Under the pieces are notes generated by a model. The model worked only from the letters and a program-made list of their open reading frames with translations, did no database searches and had not been told where the DNA came from. From positions 1 to 43,772 of the forward strand of contig JAKAFK010000025.1 of assembly GCA_021817985.1 (NCBI GenBank): a stretch of 43,772 bases of DNA, given 5' to 3'. The position numbers were made by a program, and so were the translations under genes. Shown one piece after another: positions 1-16,148 of the stretch. Numbering within the stretch: position 1 is the first letter of the stretch; every line of letters begins with the position of its first letter. This DNA comes from Pseudomonadota bacterium (lineage in GTDB: Bacteria; Pseudomonadota; Gammaproteobacteria; Burkholderiales; JAKAFK01).

Positions 1-1036
1 CGCGCAGCACCGCAAGGTCGCGTGCGGAATAGCGCAGCCCCTCCTGCTGCTTGTAGGAGGCATCATGCTCCTCGTCGACCACCACGAGCTTGAGGCGGGG
101 GAGGGGCGCGAAGACGGCGAGCCGCGTCCCGAGCACCAGCGAGGCCTCGCCCTGGCCCGCCTGGGCCCACGCGTCCGCCCGCGCCCGGCTGCTCAAGCCG
201 CTGTGCACGCTGCTCACGCGAATGCCGGGCAGCCGTTGCCGGAAGGTGTGTTCCAGCTGCGGCGTGAGGTTGATCTCGGGGACCAGCACGAGCACTTGGC
301 CGCCGTCCGCGATGACGGACTGTGCGGCCCGCAAGTAGATTTCGGTCTTGCCGCTGCCGGTGATGCCATGGAGCAGCGTCACCTGAAACCCCTGCGCCCG
401 CTGCGCGTCGATGAGGGCGAGGGCTTCCGCCTGGGCAGCGTTGAGCGCGGGAGCGAGGACGTCGGATGGCCCGGCCGCAGCCGCCAAAGGCTCAAAGGGC
501 TGCGCGGCGACCCATCCGGAGGCGACGAAGGCCGCGAGCACCCGCCGCTCATGGGCGCGGCCGCCGCCTGCGGGGAGCACCGCTTCGCCTGCCTGCAGGC
601 GGTCCAGGAGCCGCCGCCCGACCCGCGCCCGCGCGGGCAGCGCGGACGCCGAGATCCGCTTGCCCGCATCCGTGATGCGGTAAGCCAGGGGCGCGCGCTC
701 GGCCTTGAGCTTCGGACGGCGCAACAAGGGCGGCAGGCACAACGCCAGGACCTGCCCGAGCGGATGGTGGTAGTAGTCGCTGCAAAACCGCGCCAGCCGC
801 AGGATGTCCGGCGGCAGCGGGGCTTCCTCGCGCACGATGCGGGTGACGGGCTTGAGCTTGTGGGGCGCGACATCCGTGCGTTCGGTCACGGCGAGGAGGA
901 TGCCGGCCCGCGGGCGGCCGTTGAACGGCACGATCACGCGGCGTCCGATGTCGGTGTGCGTCGCATCCTCGGCGACATAGTCGAACAGGCTGCCGACAGG
1001 CACATCCAGCGCGACTTGCACGAAACGGCTGCCCAT
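1..1036 (-). CDS. priA: Primosomal protein N' (PriA helicase), N-terminal part, cut by window edge
   Basis: PriA is the superfamily 2 DNA helicase that restarts stalled replication forks by loading the primosome. The visible part (about 345 residues from the ATG at 1036) begins MGSRFVQVALDVPVGSLFDY, typical of the 3'-DNA-binding domain. It continues through a winged-helix region to the helicase core, with Walker A GITGSGKTE near residue 223 and the DEEH box near residue 319. The helicase C-terminal domain and the zinc-binding cysteines lie outside the window. The gene starts 18 bp after the hemE stop on the same strand, so it is probably the last or a late gene of the gltB-gltD-hemE-priA run. 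The family call is firm; completeness cannot be judged. Confidence 0.95.
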   Translation of the reverse strand, partial: MGSRFVQVALDVPVGSLFDYVAEDATHTDIGRRVIVPFNGRPRAGILLAVTERTDVAPHKLKPVTRIVREEAPLPPDILRLARFCSDYYHHPLGQVLALCLPPLLRRPKLKAERAPLAYRITDAGKRISASALPARARVGRRLLDRLQAGEAVLPAGGGRAHERRVLAAFVASGWVAAQPFEPLAAAAGPSDVLAPALNAAQAEALALIDAQRAQGFQVTLLHGITGSGKTEIYLRAAQSVIADGGQVLVLVPEINLTPQLEHTFRQRLPGIRVSSVHSGLSSRARADAWAQAGQGEASLVLGTRLAVFAPLPRLKLVVVDEEHDASYKQQEGLRYSARDLAVLR

Positions 1037-1054
1037 GGCCGGGGCGGGGATCGC

Positions 1055-3540
<2,486 letters not shown>

Positions 3541-3560
3541 CTACCCCGGAGTCTTTCGGC

Positions 3561-8009
<4,449 letters not shown>

Positions 8010-8099
8010 CCCTGCAAGCCCGAAATCAAGTGAAAAGTATCTGATTCTACCTTCGCGGGCGGCGTCCGGCAATCCTGATAGGCGGGAAGCGTGGCGCCT

Positions 8100-9365
8100 T
8101 CAAGGGGCCAGCCAGGCGGCGGCCGCGAGACCGGCGGCGGCGAGCACCGCCAGAGGGATCGCGGCGCGCAGGGCGGCCCGCGGGCCGGCGAAGGCCATCG
8201 CGTAGCCCGCCTTGATGAGGTTGTTGGAGGATGCGGCGATGAGCACCGCGGCGGCGGCGACCGCCGTGCCCAGCCCGGCCACCCCCCCTTGTGCGAGGCT
8301 CAGCACGAACGGGTCGATGTCGGTGAGCCCGACGATGCCGGCGAGCGCGAACAGGCCGCGGTGGCCGTAAGCGTGCTCGACCCAGGTCGAGACGATGGAC
8401 ACCAGCACGAAAAGCGCGGCGAACACGGCGGCGGCCCCGAGCTCCAGCGGATTCATGCGCTGGAGCTGGCTGTCCGTCTCGCGCAGGGCACGATGGCCCA
8501 CCCAGGCGGTCAAGGCGAATCCGAAGAGGGCGAGCGCCCCCAGCGGGGGGGCCAGCACGAGGGCGAGGCGCGGGCTGAACACGGCGACCACGGCGAGGAT
8601 GCGCAGGTTCATGAGGGCTGTGGCGAGCACGATCCCGGCCTGAAGCGCGGCGAGATTCGCGGTGCCGGTTCGCGCGCGCTGGGCGAGCGAGATGGTGGTC
8701 GCGGTGGACGAATAGAGTCCGCCCAGGCCCGCGGCCAGCAGCACGCCGCGCGTGGGGGAGACATAGCGGGTGGCGAGATAGCTGGCATAGGAGAGCCCCG
8801 AGACCACCACCACGGCGAGCCAGAGCCGGTAGGGCGTGATCTGGGTGAAGCGGGAGACGGGGTGGTCGGGCAGGAGCGGCAGGATGATCGCGGTGAGCAC
8901 CAGGAATTTCGCGAGGGTGAGGATCTCCTCGCGGGGAATCTTGCGCGCGGCGGCGTGCAGGGGCTCCTTGGTGCCCAGCAGGATGACGGCACCGACCGTG
9001 ACGGCGACGACCACCCACCGCGGCTGGGTCAAGGTCGCCGGTCCCAGGAGGAAGGCGAGCGCGTTGGCGACCGGGCTCATGAGGCCCGGCCCGCGTCGGG
9101 ACGGCTGGGCGCCGGGCCGCCAGAGCCAGAAGTAGTAGGCGAAAAGCCACACGCCCAGCACTGCGAGGCCGGCGCTCAAGGCGAGCGCATGGGCGGGGTC
9201 CAGGGCGTAGAGGAGGGTGCCCACGAGGGCAAGCAGCGGAAAGGTGCGCACGCCGCCCGGCGGCTTGACGGGATCGTCGGCATGGTATTCCTCGAACGCG
9301 AGGCCGAAGAAAAAGGACAGGGCAACGACGAGCCCCAGCGCCTCAGGCGAGATGACGAATGGCAT
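8100..9365 (-). CDS. MgtC/SapB-like, DUF4010 multi-span membrane protein
   Basis: This is a very hydrophobic protein with roughly 11-13 predicted membrane helices. It resembles the DUF4010 family, which often has an MgtC/SapB-like N-terminus. The segments GLSYASYLATRYVSPTRG and GLYSSTATTISLAQRAR in the middle, and SSNNLIKAGYAMAFAG near the C-terminus, are the conserved DUF4010 stretches as I recall them. I chose the ATG at 9365 (MPFVIS) because GGAGGGG lies six bases upstream; an ATG at 9383 has a poorer site. No substrate is known for this family, and transport is only a guess. It lies between dgt and gltB on the same strand with modest gaps. Confidence 0.8.
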   Translation of the reverse strand: MPFVISPEALGLVVALSFFFGLAFEEYHADDPVKPPGGVRTFPLLALVGTLLYALDPAHALALSAGLAVLGVWLFAYYFWLWRPGAQPSRRGPGLMSPVANALAFLLGPATLTQPRWVVVAVTVGAVILLGTKEPLHAAARKIPREEILTLAKFLVLTAIILPLLPDHPVSRFTQITPYRLWLAVVVVSGLSYASYLATRYVSPTRGVLLAAGLGGLYSSTATTISLAQRARTGTANLAALQAGIVLATALMNLRILAVVAVFSPRLALVLAPPLGALALFGFALTAWVGHRALRETDSQLQRMNPLELGAAAVFAALFVLVSIVSTWVEHAYGHRGLFALAGIVGLTDIDPFVLSLAQGGVAGLGTAVAAAAVLIAASSNNLIKAGYAMAFAGPRAALRAAIPLAVLAAAGLAAAAWLAP

Positions 9366-9430
9366 CGGCCCCTCCGCGGCCATTTTCTTTTTCCCGTGTC
9401 CTTCCTGCCGGCGGCCTCAGGCGCCGGGCA

Positions 9431-10555
9431 TCAGGACGCCTCGTTCATGTCGAACAGGCGCCGGTGCTCCCGCATGGCATAGCGGTCGGTCATGCCGGCG
9501 ATGTAGTCGGCGACCGGACGCAGCCCCTGGGCGCCCGCCTTGGCTTGATAATCGGGCGGCAGCAGGCGGGGATTGTCCCGGAACGCCTCGAACAGCTCGC
9601 GGATGATGCGCTGTGCCTTCGCGGTCATGCGGGTGACCCGGTAATGGCGGTAGAGCTGTTCGCGCAAGAAGGTCTTGAGCGTCTGCTGCTCGGCCTCGAT
9701 CGCGGCGCTGAAGCCGATGAGGCGCGGCGCCTGGCGGACCTCGTCGGGGCTGCGGGGTGCGGCCGCCTGGATGCGGGCCCGGCTTTGCTCGATGAGGTCG
9801 CGCACCAGGGTGTCGATGATGCGCCGCACCGTCTCGTGCACCAGCCGCCGTCCGGCCAGCATCGGGTAGGCCTGGCGCACGGCCCGGAGATGCCGACCGA
9901 ACAGGGCGACCTCCGACAGGCCTTCCAGGCTGATGAGGCCGGAGCGCAGCCCGTCGTCCACGTCGTGGTTGTTGTAGGCGATCTCGTCGGCGAGGTTGGT
10001 CACCTGGGCCTCGAGGCTCGGGCGCTCGTCGCGCAGGAAGCGGCGCCCGACGTCGCCCAGGGCTTCGGCCTTGGCCTTCGAACAGTGCTTGAGGATGCCT
10101 TCGCGGGTCTCGAAGGTGAGGTTCAGTCCGTCGAATTCGGCGTAGCGCTCCTCCAGCAGGTCCACGACGCGCAGGCTCTGGAGGTTGTGCTCGAAGCCGC
10201 CGTGCCCTTGCATGCAGGCGTTGAGGGCGTCCTGGCCGGCATGGCCGAAGGGCGTATGGCCCAGGTCGTGCGCGAGCGAGATCGCTTCCACCAGATCCTC
10301 GTTGAGGGCGAGGCTGCGCGCGATCGAACGGCCGATCTGGGCCACCTCCAGGCTGTGGGTCAGGCGTGTCCGGAAGAGATCCCCCTCGTGGTTGATGAAG
10401 ACCTGCGTCTTGTACTCGAGGCGCCGAAAGGCACTCGAGTGGATGATCCGGTCCCGGTCGCGCTGGGCCTGCGAGCGGCCGGGCGGCAGCGGTTCGTCGA
10501 TTGCGCGCCCGCGCGAGTTGGCCTCGCTCACCGCATAGCCGGCCGGCGCACTCAC
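9431..10555 (-). CDS. dgt: Deoxyguanosinetriphosphate triphosphohydrolase-like protein
   Basis: This HD-domain enzyme cleaves dNTPs to deoxynucleosides and triphosphate, helping to set dNTP pools. Conserved metal ligands are visible in [18 protein letters not shown] and in [19 protein letters not shown], which contains the HD pair. The [17 protein letters not shown] stretch supplies the later Asp/His residues. The length of about 374 residues fits the short bacterial dGTPase-like class rather than the longer E. coli Dgt. The start is a GTG at 10555 that overlaps the aroB stop as GTGA, with GGAAGGG at a suitable distance. A GTG nine bases upstream (10564) overlaps that ribosome-binding site and is less likely. 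Confidence 0.93.
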   Translation of the reverse strand: MSAPAGYAVSEANSRGRAIDEPLPPGRSQAQRDRDRIIHSSAFRRLEYKTQVFINHEGDLFRTRLTHSLEVAQIGRSIARSLALNEDLVEAISLAHDLGHTPFGHAGQDALNACMQGHGGFEHNLQSLRVVDLLEERYAEFDGLNLTFETREGILKHCSKAKAEALGDVGRRFLRDERPSLEAQVTNLADEIAYNNHDVDDGLRSGLISLEGLSEVALFGRHLRAVRQAYPMLAGRRLVHETVRRIIDTLVRDLIEQSRARIQAAAPRSPDEVRQAPRLIGFSAAIEAEQQTLKTFLREQLYRHYRVTRMTAKAQRIIRELFEAFRDNPRLLPPDYQAKAGAQGLRPVADYIAGMTDRYAMREHRRLFDMNEAS

Positions 10556-11637
10556 GCGCGACACCCTTCCGCCAGGGCCGCGCGCAAGGCGGCCTCGGGC
10601 ACCTCGCCGGTCAAGACCGCCTCGCCCAGACGGCGCAGCAGCACGAAGCGGATTCGTCCCCCCTCCACCTTCTTGTCGAGGCCCATGAGCGCGACGTAGC
10701 GCTCGAACCCGAGGTCCGGCGCCGTGACCGGCAGGCGGGCGGCCGAGAGAATCGCCTCGATCCGGTTCACGTCCGCGGCATCAAGCCAGCCCAGGTGCTG
10801 CGAGACGCGCGCGGCGAGCATGGTGCCGGCCGCCACCGCCTCGCCGTGCAGCCAGTTGCCGTAGCCCATGCCCGCCTCGATGGCGTGCCCGAAGGTATGT
10901 CCCAGGTTGAGCAGCGCGCGCGCGCCGCTTTCCCGCTCGTCGGCGGCGACCACGGCCGCCTTGTTTTCGCAGGAACGGCGAATGGCGTAGGCGAGCGCCG
11001 CATGGTCGCGGCCGACCAGGGCGGCCATGTTCCGCTCCAGCCAGTCGAGGAACGGCAGGTCGCGGATGAGGCCGTACTTGATGACTTCGGCGAGTCCTGC
11101 CGAAAGCTCGCGCTCGGGCAGGGTGTCGAGGGTCGCGGGATCGGCGATCACGGCGCGCGGCTGGTAGAAGGCGCCGATCATGTTCTTGCCGAGCGGGTGG
11201 TTGATGCCGGTCTTGCCGCCGACCGACGAGTCGACCTGGGCCAGGAGCGTGGTGGGGATCTGGATGAAGGGCACGCCGCGCAGGTAGGTGGCCGCCGCGA
11301 AGCCCGCCAGGTCGCCGACCACGCCCCCCCCCAGGGCGATCACCGTGGTCTTGCGCTCGCAGCGGTGCGTCAGGAGCGCGTCGAAGAGGGTGTTGAGCGT
11401 CTTCCACTCCTTGTAGGCCTCTCCGTCGGGGATGACGATGGGCACCACCTCGACCCCTTGGGCCTGCAGGGCCTGGGTGAGGATATCGAGATACAAGGGG
11501 GCCACGGTGGTGTTGGTCACCACCGCCACGCGCGGCTGGGCTAGGCGCGGCACCAGCAAGGCCGCCTCGCGCAGGCAGCCGGCGCCGATGTAAATGGGAT
11601 AGCTTCGGTCTTTGAGGTCGACGATCAGAGTGTCCAT
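10552..11637 (-). CDS. aroB: 3-dehydroquinate synthase
   Basis: AroB converts DAHP to 3-dehydroquinate, the second step of the shikimate pathway, using NAD and a divalent metal. The 361-residue product has the NAD-binding [19 protein letters not shown] segment and the strongly conserved [20 protein letters not shown]. The metal-ligand region [18 protein letters not shown] is also present. It follows aroK after a 69-bp gap on the same strand, the usual aroK-aroB order next to pilQ in beta- and gammaproteobacteria. The ATG at 11637 lacks a strong ribosome-binding site but matches the family N-terminus ([18 protein letters not shown]). Confidence 0.97.
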   Translation of the reverse strand: MDTLIVDLKDRSYPIYIGAGCLREAALLVPRLAQPRVAVVTNTTVAPLYLDILTQALQAQGVEVVPIVIPDGEAYKEWKTLNTLFDALLTHRCERKTTVIALGGGVVGDLAGFAAATYLRGVPFIQIPTTLLAQVDSSVGGKTGINHPLGKNMIGAFYQPRAVIADPATLDTLPERELSAGLAEVIKYGLIRDLPFLDWLERNMAALVGRDHAALAYAIRRSCENKAAVVAADERESGARALLNLGHTFGHAIEAGMGYGNWLHGEAVAAGTMLAARVSQHLGWLDAADVNRIEAILSAARLPVTAPDLGFERYVALMGLDKKVEGGRIRFVLLRRLGEAVLTGEVPEAALRAALAEGCRA

Positions 11638-11706
11638 GCGGCTATGCTAGCAGGAAATGCGGGGGACGGTGCAACCGCGGTTCTTAAGGAGGAGGCACGC
11701 GGCAAT

Positions 11707-12243
11707 CTACCGCCGCGCGAGCTTCTGGGCGAGCTCCCGGGCCAGGGCGGGCACGTTGTGGCCGCGGGTGTCGAGCACCAGGTCGGCGACTTCCCGATAG
11801 AGGCCGTCGCGCTGCGCGAGGAGCTCGCCCAGCCGGGCACGCGGATCGGCGGTGGCCAGCAGCGGCCGGTTGCGGTCGCGGTGCGTGCGCGCGAAGAGCT
11901 CATCCAGCGGCGCGCACAGATAGACCACGGTGCCGTGGGCGCGCAGCAGGGCCCGGTTTTCGGGCAGGAGCACCGCGCCGCCGCCGGTGGCCAGCACGAT
12001 GTCCTGTTTCTGTGCGAGGTCCTGAATGACTGCGGCTTCGCGCGCCCGGAATCCGGCTTCGCCCTCGATCTCGAAGATGACCGGGATCTTGACGCCGGTG
12101 CGGTGCTCGATCTCGCGGTCGGCGTCATAGAAGGTCTTGCCCAGCTGGCGGGACAGCTCGCGTCCGAGGGTGGTCTTGCCGGCCCCCATGAGACCCACCA
12201 GAAAGATGTTGCCGCGCACGGAGGGCAAATCGGTCTTTTCCAA
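11707..12243 (-). CDS. aroK: Shikimate kinase
   Basis: This enzyme phosphorylates shikimate at the 3-hydroxyl using ATP. The 178-residue P-loop protein has Walker A GLMGAGKTT (Lys23) and shikimate-binding acidic residues in DADREIEHRTG. The GEAGFRAREA segment carries the conserved Arg, LATGGGAVL is the GGG substrate loop, and the lid region RDRNRPLL follows. It lies between pilQ and aroB. A hairpin in the pilQ-aroK gap suggests that part of the transcription from the pilus operon may stop there. Confidence 0.96.
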   Translation of the reverse strand: MEKTDLPSVRGNIFLVGLMGAGKTTLGRELSRQLGKTFYDADREIEHRTGVKIPVIFEIEGEAGFRAREAAVIQDLAQKQDIVLATGGGAVLLPENRALLRAHGTVVYLCAPLDELFARTHRDRNRPLLATADPRARLGELLAQRDGLYREVADLVLDTRGHNVPALARELAQKLARR

Positions 12244-12310
12244 GTTCTGGCATGCGCCGGTGCGGGCAGTGCCGATGCCCGATTATGCCACCTCGGGCGC
12301 CGACGGCAAA

Positions 12311-12330
12311 GGGGCGCCGCATGGCGCCCC
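12311..12330 (-). terminator. Hairpin between pilQ and aroK
   Basis: A perfect 8-bp GC stem (GGGGCGCC / GGCGCCCC) with a 4-base loop starts 12 bases after the pilQ stop. Read on the minus strand it is followed by only three T residues. It could be a weak intrinsic terminator or attenuator that lets some transcription continue into aroK-aroB. The stem is seen directly; the function is inferred. Confidence 0.5.
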
Positions 12331-12341
12331 GCCCGCTTGGC

Positions 12342-14426
12342 TTATTGGATGTCGAGGCTGGACTTGAGGATCTTCGGCGTCACGAAGATCAGCAGTTCGC
12401 TCCGATTGTTCTGGACGTCGGTGTTCTTGAACAGATTGCCGAGCACCGGGATATCGCCCAGGACGGGGACCTTGTTGACCTGGTTGTTGGTCGTCTGCTC
12501 GTAGATGCCGCCCAGGACTGCGGTCTCCCCGTTGTTGACCAGCACCTGGGTCTGCACCCGCTGCGTATCGATGGAGGGGACGCCCGCATAGATCTGGCCC
12601 ACTTGATCCTTGCGCACGTCGAGGTCCATGAGGACCTTGTTGTCGGGCGTGATCTGCGGCGTGACGGCCAGCGACAGGACCGCATCCTTGAAGGAGACGG
12701 AGGTCGCCCCGCTGCTGGTGGCTTGCTGGTAGGGGATTTCCGTGCCCTGCTCGATGACCGCCTTCTGCTTGTCGGCGGTCAGCACGCGCGGGCTGGAGAT
12801 GACCTTGCCCCGACCGTCGGCCTGCAGGGCGCTGAGCTCGAGGTTGAGCAGCCCGTTGCCGTTGATGCGCAGCAAGGTCAACGCGAGGCTGCCGACCGCG
12901 TTCGGGACCGGCAGGTTCACGTTCGCGTCGTTGGCGGAGATCGTGGTTGAGGCTGCCCCGCCCGCAAGGGACTGCGAGTCGGTGATGTTCGAGGCCAAGC
13001 CGGTGTTGACGGTGTTGACCCGGCCCTGGTCCGCCACGCCCAGGCGCACGCCGAGCTGGCGGCTGAACTGGGTGTCGGCGATGACGATGCGCGAGGAGAT
13101 CAGCACCTGCCGGACCGGGATGTCGATCTGGCTGATGAGGGCGCGCACGCGCTCCAGATTGTCGGGGGTGTCCTGCACGAAGGCGGTGTTCGTCCGCGGA
13201 TCGACCACGACACTGCCGCGCTTCGACAGGATGTTCTGCTTGCCGGTCAGGAGCTTCTGCACGTCTTGCGCACGGGCGTAGCGCAGGTGGAAGATCTCCG
13301 TGCGCAACGGTTCGAGGTTCGCAATCTGGTTCTTCGCCTCGAGGTCCAGCTTCTCGCGCGCGGCGATCTCGGCGCTGGGGGCGATCCAGATGACGTTGCC
13401 GTCGACCTCCTTGGACAGGCCCTTGGCCCGCAGGATGATCGCCAGCGCCTGGTCCCACGGCACATCCTTGAGGAGGAGCGTGAGGTTGCCGTGCACGCTG
13501 TCGCTCACCACGATGTTCTGGCCCGTGAAATCGGCGATCACCTGCAAGGCGGAGCGCACGTCCACGTTCTGCAGGTTGAGGGAGAGCTTCTCGCCGGTGT
13601 AGTGGGGTTTCTCGGGCTGCGCGCTGGCCGTGGCGATCGGCTTGACCTGCAGCACGAACTGCCGGTCGGTCTGATAGGCGGAATACGTCCAGTTGCCCGT
13701 CGGGGTGACCACCATGTGCACGTTGTGGTCGCGCGCGACCGTGTCGATGGTCCTGACGGGTGTGCCGAAGTCGGTGACGTCCAGGCGACGCTGGAGCCTT
13801 GCTGGCAAGGCGGTGTCGAGGAAGTCGACCACCAGCGACTTGCCCCGGGTGCGGATGTCGATTCCCGTCGTGGTGTCGGCGAGGTTCACCAGCACGCGGC
13901 CGGTGTCGTCGGGTCCGCGCCGGAAGTCCACGTTGCGGATGGCGTGGCCGGCGGGCTGCGGCATGCCGGCGGCGAAATGGGTGGCGACGTTGGTCGCCGC
14001 AGGCTGCGCGCCGACGGCCGCGAGGTCGACGATGAGTTCCTTGCCTTTGACGTGGGTCTGGTAGGTGCCGGCCTGGGTCATGTTGATGACGAGCCGCGTG
14101 CGCGTACCCGCCTGGACCACGTCGACGCCGGAGACCATGCCGCCATGCATGGCGACGGTATTGGCGCCCAGCCCATTGGTCGTGTTCAGGAAGTCGATGG
14201 CCAGCCGCGGGGGGTTGTTGACGGCGAATGCGGGCGGGGTGAACGTGAGCGGGTCCTTGAGGCTGACCTGGATCTGCGCCCTGCCGTCCGACAAGGTGGC
14301 GTAGTCGACGCGCTGCACGCTGTTGGGGGTCGAGGCCCAGGCCGATCCCCAGGCGCCCACAAGGAGGCCGACGCATCCGGCCACACGCCACGGCGCCATC
14401 CGTGTGAAGCAAGACACCATCCTCAT
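12342..14426 (-). CDS. pilQ: Type IV pilus secretin PilQ
   Basis: PilQ forms the outer-membrane secretin pore through which type IV pili extrude. The 694-residue protein starts at an ATG overlapping the pilP stop (ATGA), with AGGAG about 8 bases upstream. A signal peptide ends near AWAS. Two AMIN-type peptidoglycan-binding domains follow (roughly residues 35-125 and 150-260), then an STN/secretin short domain (EKLSLNLQNVDVRSALQVIA). An N1-type domain comes next (FHLRYARAQDVQKLL), and then the secretin core with VPVLGDIPVLGNLFKN. The protein ends with ELLIFVTPKIL, characteristic of PilQ. It is the last gene of pilMNOPQ. Confidence 0.97.
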   Translation of the reverse strand: MRMVSCFTRMAPWRVAGCVGLLVGAWGSAWASTPNSVQRVDYATLSDGRAQIQVSLKDPLTFTPPAFAVNNPPRLAIDFLNTTNGLGANTVAMHGGMVSGVDVVQAGTRTRLVINMTQAGTYQTHVKGKELIVDLAAVGAQPAATNVATHFAAGMPQPAGHAIRNVDFRRGPDDTGRVLVNLADTTTGIDIRTRGKSLVVDFLDTALPARLQRRLDVTDFGTPVRTIDTVARDHNVHMVVTPTGNWTYSAYQTDRQFVLQVKPIATASAQPEKPHYTGEKLSLNLQNVDVRSALQVIADFTGQNIVVSDSVHGNLTLLLKDVPWDQALAIILRAKGLSKEVDGNVIWIAPSAEIAAREKLDLEAKNQIANLEPLRTEIFHLRYARAQDVQKLLTGKQNILSKRGSVVVDPRTNTAFVQDTPDNLERVRALISQIDIPVRQVLISSRIVIADTQFSRQLGVRLGVADQGRVNTVNTGLASNITDSQSLAGGAASTTISANDANVNLPVPNAVGSLALTLLRINGNGLLNLELSALQADGRGKVISSPRVLTADKQKAVIEQGTEIPYQQATSSGATSVSFKDAVLSLAVTPQITPDNKVLMDLDVRKDQVGQIYAGVPSIDTQRVQTQVLVNNGETAVLGGIYEQTTNNQVNKVPVLGDIPVLGNLFKNTDVQNNRSELLIFVTPKILKSSLDIQ

Positions 14427-14941
14427 TTTTTTTGCTCCTGATTTTGCTCCAACAGGAGCTTGTTCTCCCGCTGGGTCCACTGGCCCGTATCGTCCTGCAC
14501 GATTTCCTTGAGATCGATCTCGGTCGGGGTCAGGCGGGTGACGGTGCCGAAATTCTGGCCCATGTGGTCGCCGACGCGGACCGAAAAGACCTTGCCGTCG
14601 GGGGCTTCGACGAGTGCGGTGATGTCCCCTTTCCTTTCCAGGATCCCCACCATGTGGAGCGTCTGCAGCGAGTAGGCCTCCAGGGGGCCCTTCGGGCGAT
14701 CGAGGTTGGGCCTCACGCCGCCGGCGCCGGGCGCCGGTATCAGGCGCGCGAGGTCGAAGGGGGAGGGCGCCGCATAGTCGTTGTAGGTGTAGGGCACGTA
14801 CGGCGTCACCTGCGGCAGCGGCGTCACGTGGCCGCGCAGGCCCTGGTTCGCCTGGCGGACGAACTGCTGCAGGTCCTGGTGCTCGCCGCCGGAGCAGGCG
14901 GCGCAGCCGAGCGCCAGGAGCACGATCCAAGCGCGCTTCAT
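14423..14941 (-). CDS. pilP: Type IV pilus assembly lipoprotein PilP
   Basis: PilP is an inner-membrane lipoprotein that links the PilM-N-O platform to the PilQ secretin. The 172-residue protein begins MKRAWIVLLALGCAACSGGE, a lipoprotein signal with lipobox near Cys16. An HR-type beta-sandwich domain follows (GPLEAYSLQTLHMVGILERK ... VRVGDHMGQNFGTV). Size and position between pilO and pilQ match the family. It overlaps pilO by a single base and pilQ by four, so translation is tightly coupled. Confidence 0.95.
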   Translation of the reverse strand: MKRAWIVLLALGCAACSGGEHQDLQQFVRQANQGLRGHVTPLPQVTPYVPYTYNDYAAPSPFDLARLIPAPGAGGVRPNLDRPKGPLEAYSLQTLHMVGILERKGDITALVEAPDGKVFSVRVGDHMGQNFGTVTRLTPTEIDLKEIVQDDTGQWTQRENKLLLEQNQEQKK

Positions 14942-15564
14942 CAGTGGCCTCCCTTCTTGCCTTTCTCATGGGCTGCCGCGAGTTCCTGCTCCGACAGGTA
15001 GCGGTAGGTCTTGGCGACGGCATTCATGGTGAGCGTCCCTGCGGCCGTCGGCGTGACATTGATGTCGTCGAGCGTGACGATGCGCGGCAGCTTGGCGACG
15101 TCGGTCGCGAAGGCGCCCAGGTCGTTGTAGCTGCCGTCGACGCGGATCTGGATGGGCAGCTCCGCATAAACCTTGTTGCGGGTCTCCTGCGCCGCCGGCT
15201 TGAACAGGTCGAACTTCAAGCCGCGGCCGATGCCCGCCTGGTTGATCTCGATCAGCAGCGCGGCCATCTCGGATTTGTTGGGCAGCTGGTGAAGCAGCGC
15301 GCCGAAGGAGCGCTGGACGTCCGCGTACTGCTTGCGATAGGCCGCGAGATTGACGGCTTCCCGGTCCTTGGCGAGAAAGGCGGCCCGCAGGTCCTGTTCC
15401 TTCGCCCGGGCCTTGTCGAGGCTGGCGAGCTGGTCGCTCCAGAGAAACCAGTAGCCGAGGAAAAGCACCACGGCGAACACGAGGGCGGCCACGACCGCCT
15501 TGGGTTGCCAAGGCCAGCTGCCGACGTCGCGAAAATCGAGGTTGTTGATGTCTTGCAGGTTCAT
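14941..15564 (-). CDS. pilO: Type IV pilus inner-membrane protein PilO
   Basis: PilO pairs with PilN in the inner membrane to form the alignment subcomplex of the pilus machine. The 207-residue protein has one N-terminal transmembrane helix (about residues 24-43), then a coiled-coil stretch. A periplasmic ferredoxin-like domain includes LPNKSEMAALLIEINQAGIG and RVDGSYNDLGAFATDVAKLP. It overlaps pilN by 4 bp and abuts pilP. The family assignment is clear from gene order and these segments. Confidence 0.95.
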   Translation of the reverse strand: MNLQDINNLDFRDVGSWPWQPKAVVAALVFAVVLFLGYWFLWSDQLASLDKARAKEQDLRAAFLAKDREAVNLAAYRKQYADVQRSFGALLHQLPNKSEMAALLIEINQAGIGRGLKFDLFKPAAQETRNKVYAELPIQIRVDGSYNDLGAFATDVAKLPRIVTLDDINVTPTAAGTLTMNAVAKTYRYLSEQELAAAHEKGKKGGH

Positions 15565-16148
15565 GCGCCTTTTCCTTGCGGAGCCTGCCCGTTCGCCTCG
15601 CCGGTCTGCGCCGCGCGCAGCTTGACGGTCAGCGAGAATTGGCTGACCTGCAGGCTGTTGACCGTCGCCGCCTGCGTCTCGATCAGATGAGGCGAGGCGA
15701 GCCAGGGCGAGGCGGAGAGGCGGCGCATCAAGTCCGACACGCGGGCATTGGACTGGGCGTAGCCGTTGAGGCTCACGGTGTCGCCGTTCTCGTGGATGCT
15801 CGTGAGGGCCACGCCGGGCGGCAGCTGGGTGACCAGCTGATCGAGCAGGTGCACGGTCTGCGAGCGGTCCACCTCGAGCTTCTCGACCACCTGCTTGCGC
15901 TCCAGGAGCGCCATGATTTTTGCCTTGAGGTGCTTGATGTCGGCGATCTTGTGATCGAGGAGGGCGATCTGGCCCTTGAGGTATTCGTTGCGGTCCTTCT
16001 GGTTCTCGATGCGGGCGCCGATGATGGTGTACCCGAGCAGGACGATGAGCAGGCCGACTATCACGGCACCCGCCAGCAGCGTGTTGAACTCGCGGGCGCG
16101 CGCCAGGCGCTTTTGCTCGCGATGGGGAAGCAGGTTGATGCGGATCAC
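15561..16148 (-). CDS. pilN: Type IV pilus inner-membrane protein PilN
   Basis: PilN binds PilM through its short cytoplasmic N-terminus (consensus MIRINLLPHRE). I place the start at the GTG at 16148, which overlaps the pilM stop as GTGA with GGAGG nine bases upstream. The protein then begins (M)IRINLLPHREQKRLARARE, an exact PilN N-terminus, and is 195 residues long. A more distal in-frame start would add residues that do not fit the family. One transmembrane helix (about residues 22-42), a coiled coil and the periplasmic domain follow. Confidence 0.95.
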   Translation of the reverse strand: MIRINLLPHREQKRLARAREFNTLLAGAVIVGLLIVLLGYTIIGARIENQKDRNEYLKGQIALLDHKIADIKHLKAKIMALLERKQVVEKLEVDRSQTVHLLDQLVTQLPPGVALTSIHENGDTVSLNGYAQSNARVSDLMRRLSASPWLASPHLIETQAATVNSLQVSQFSLTVKLRAAQTGEANGQAPQGKGA

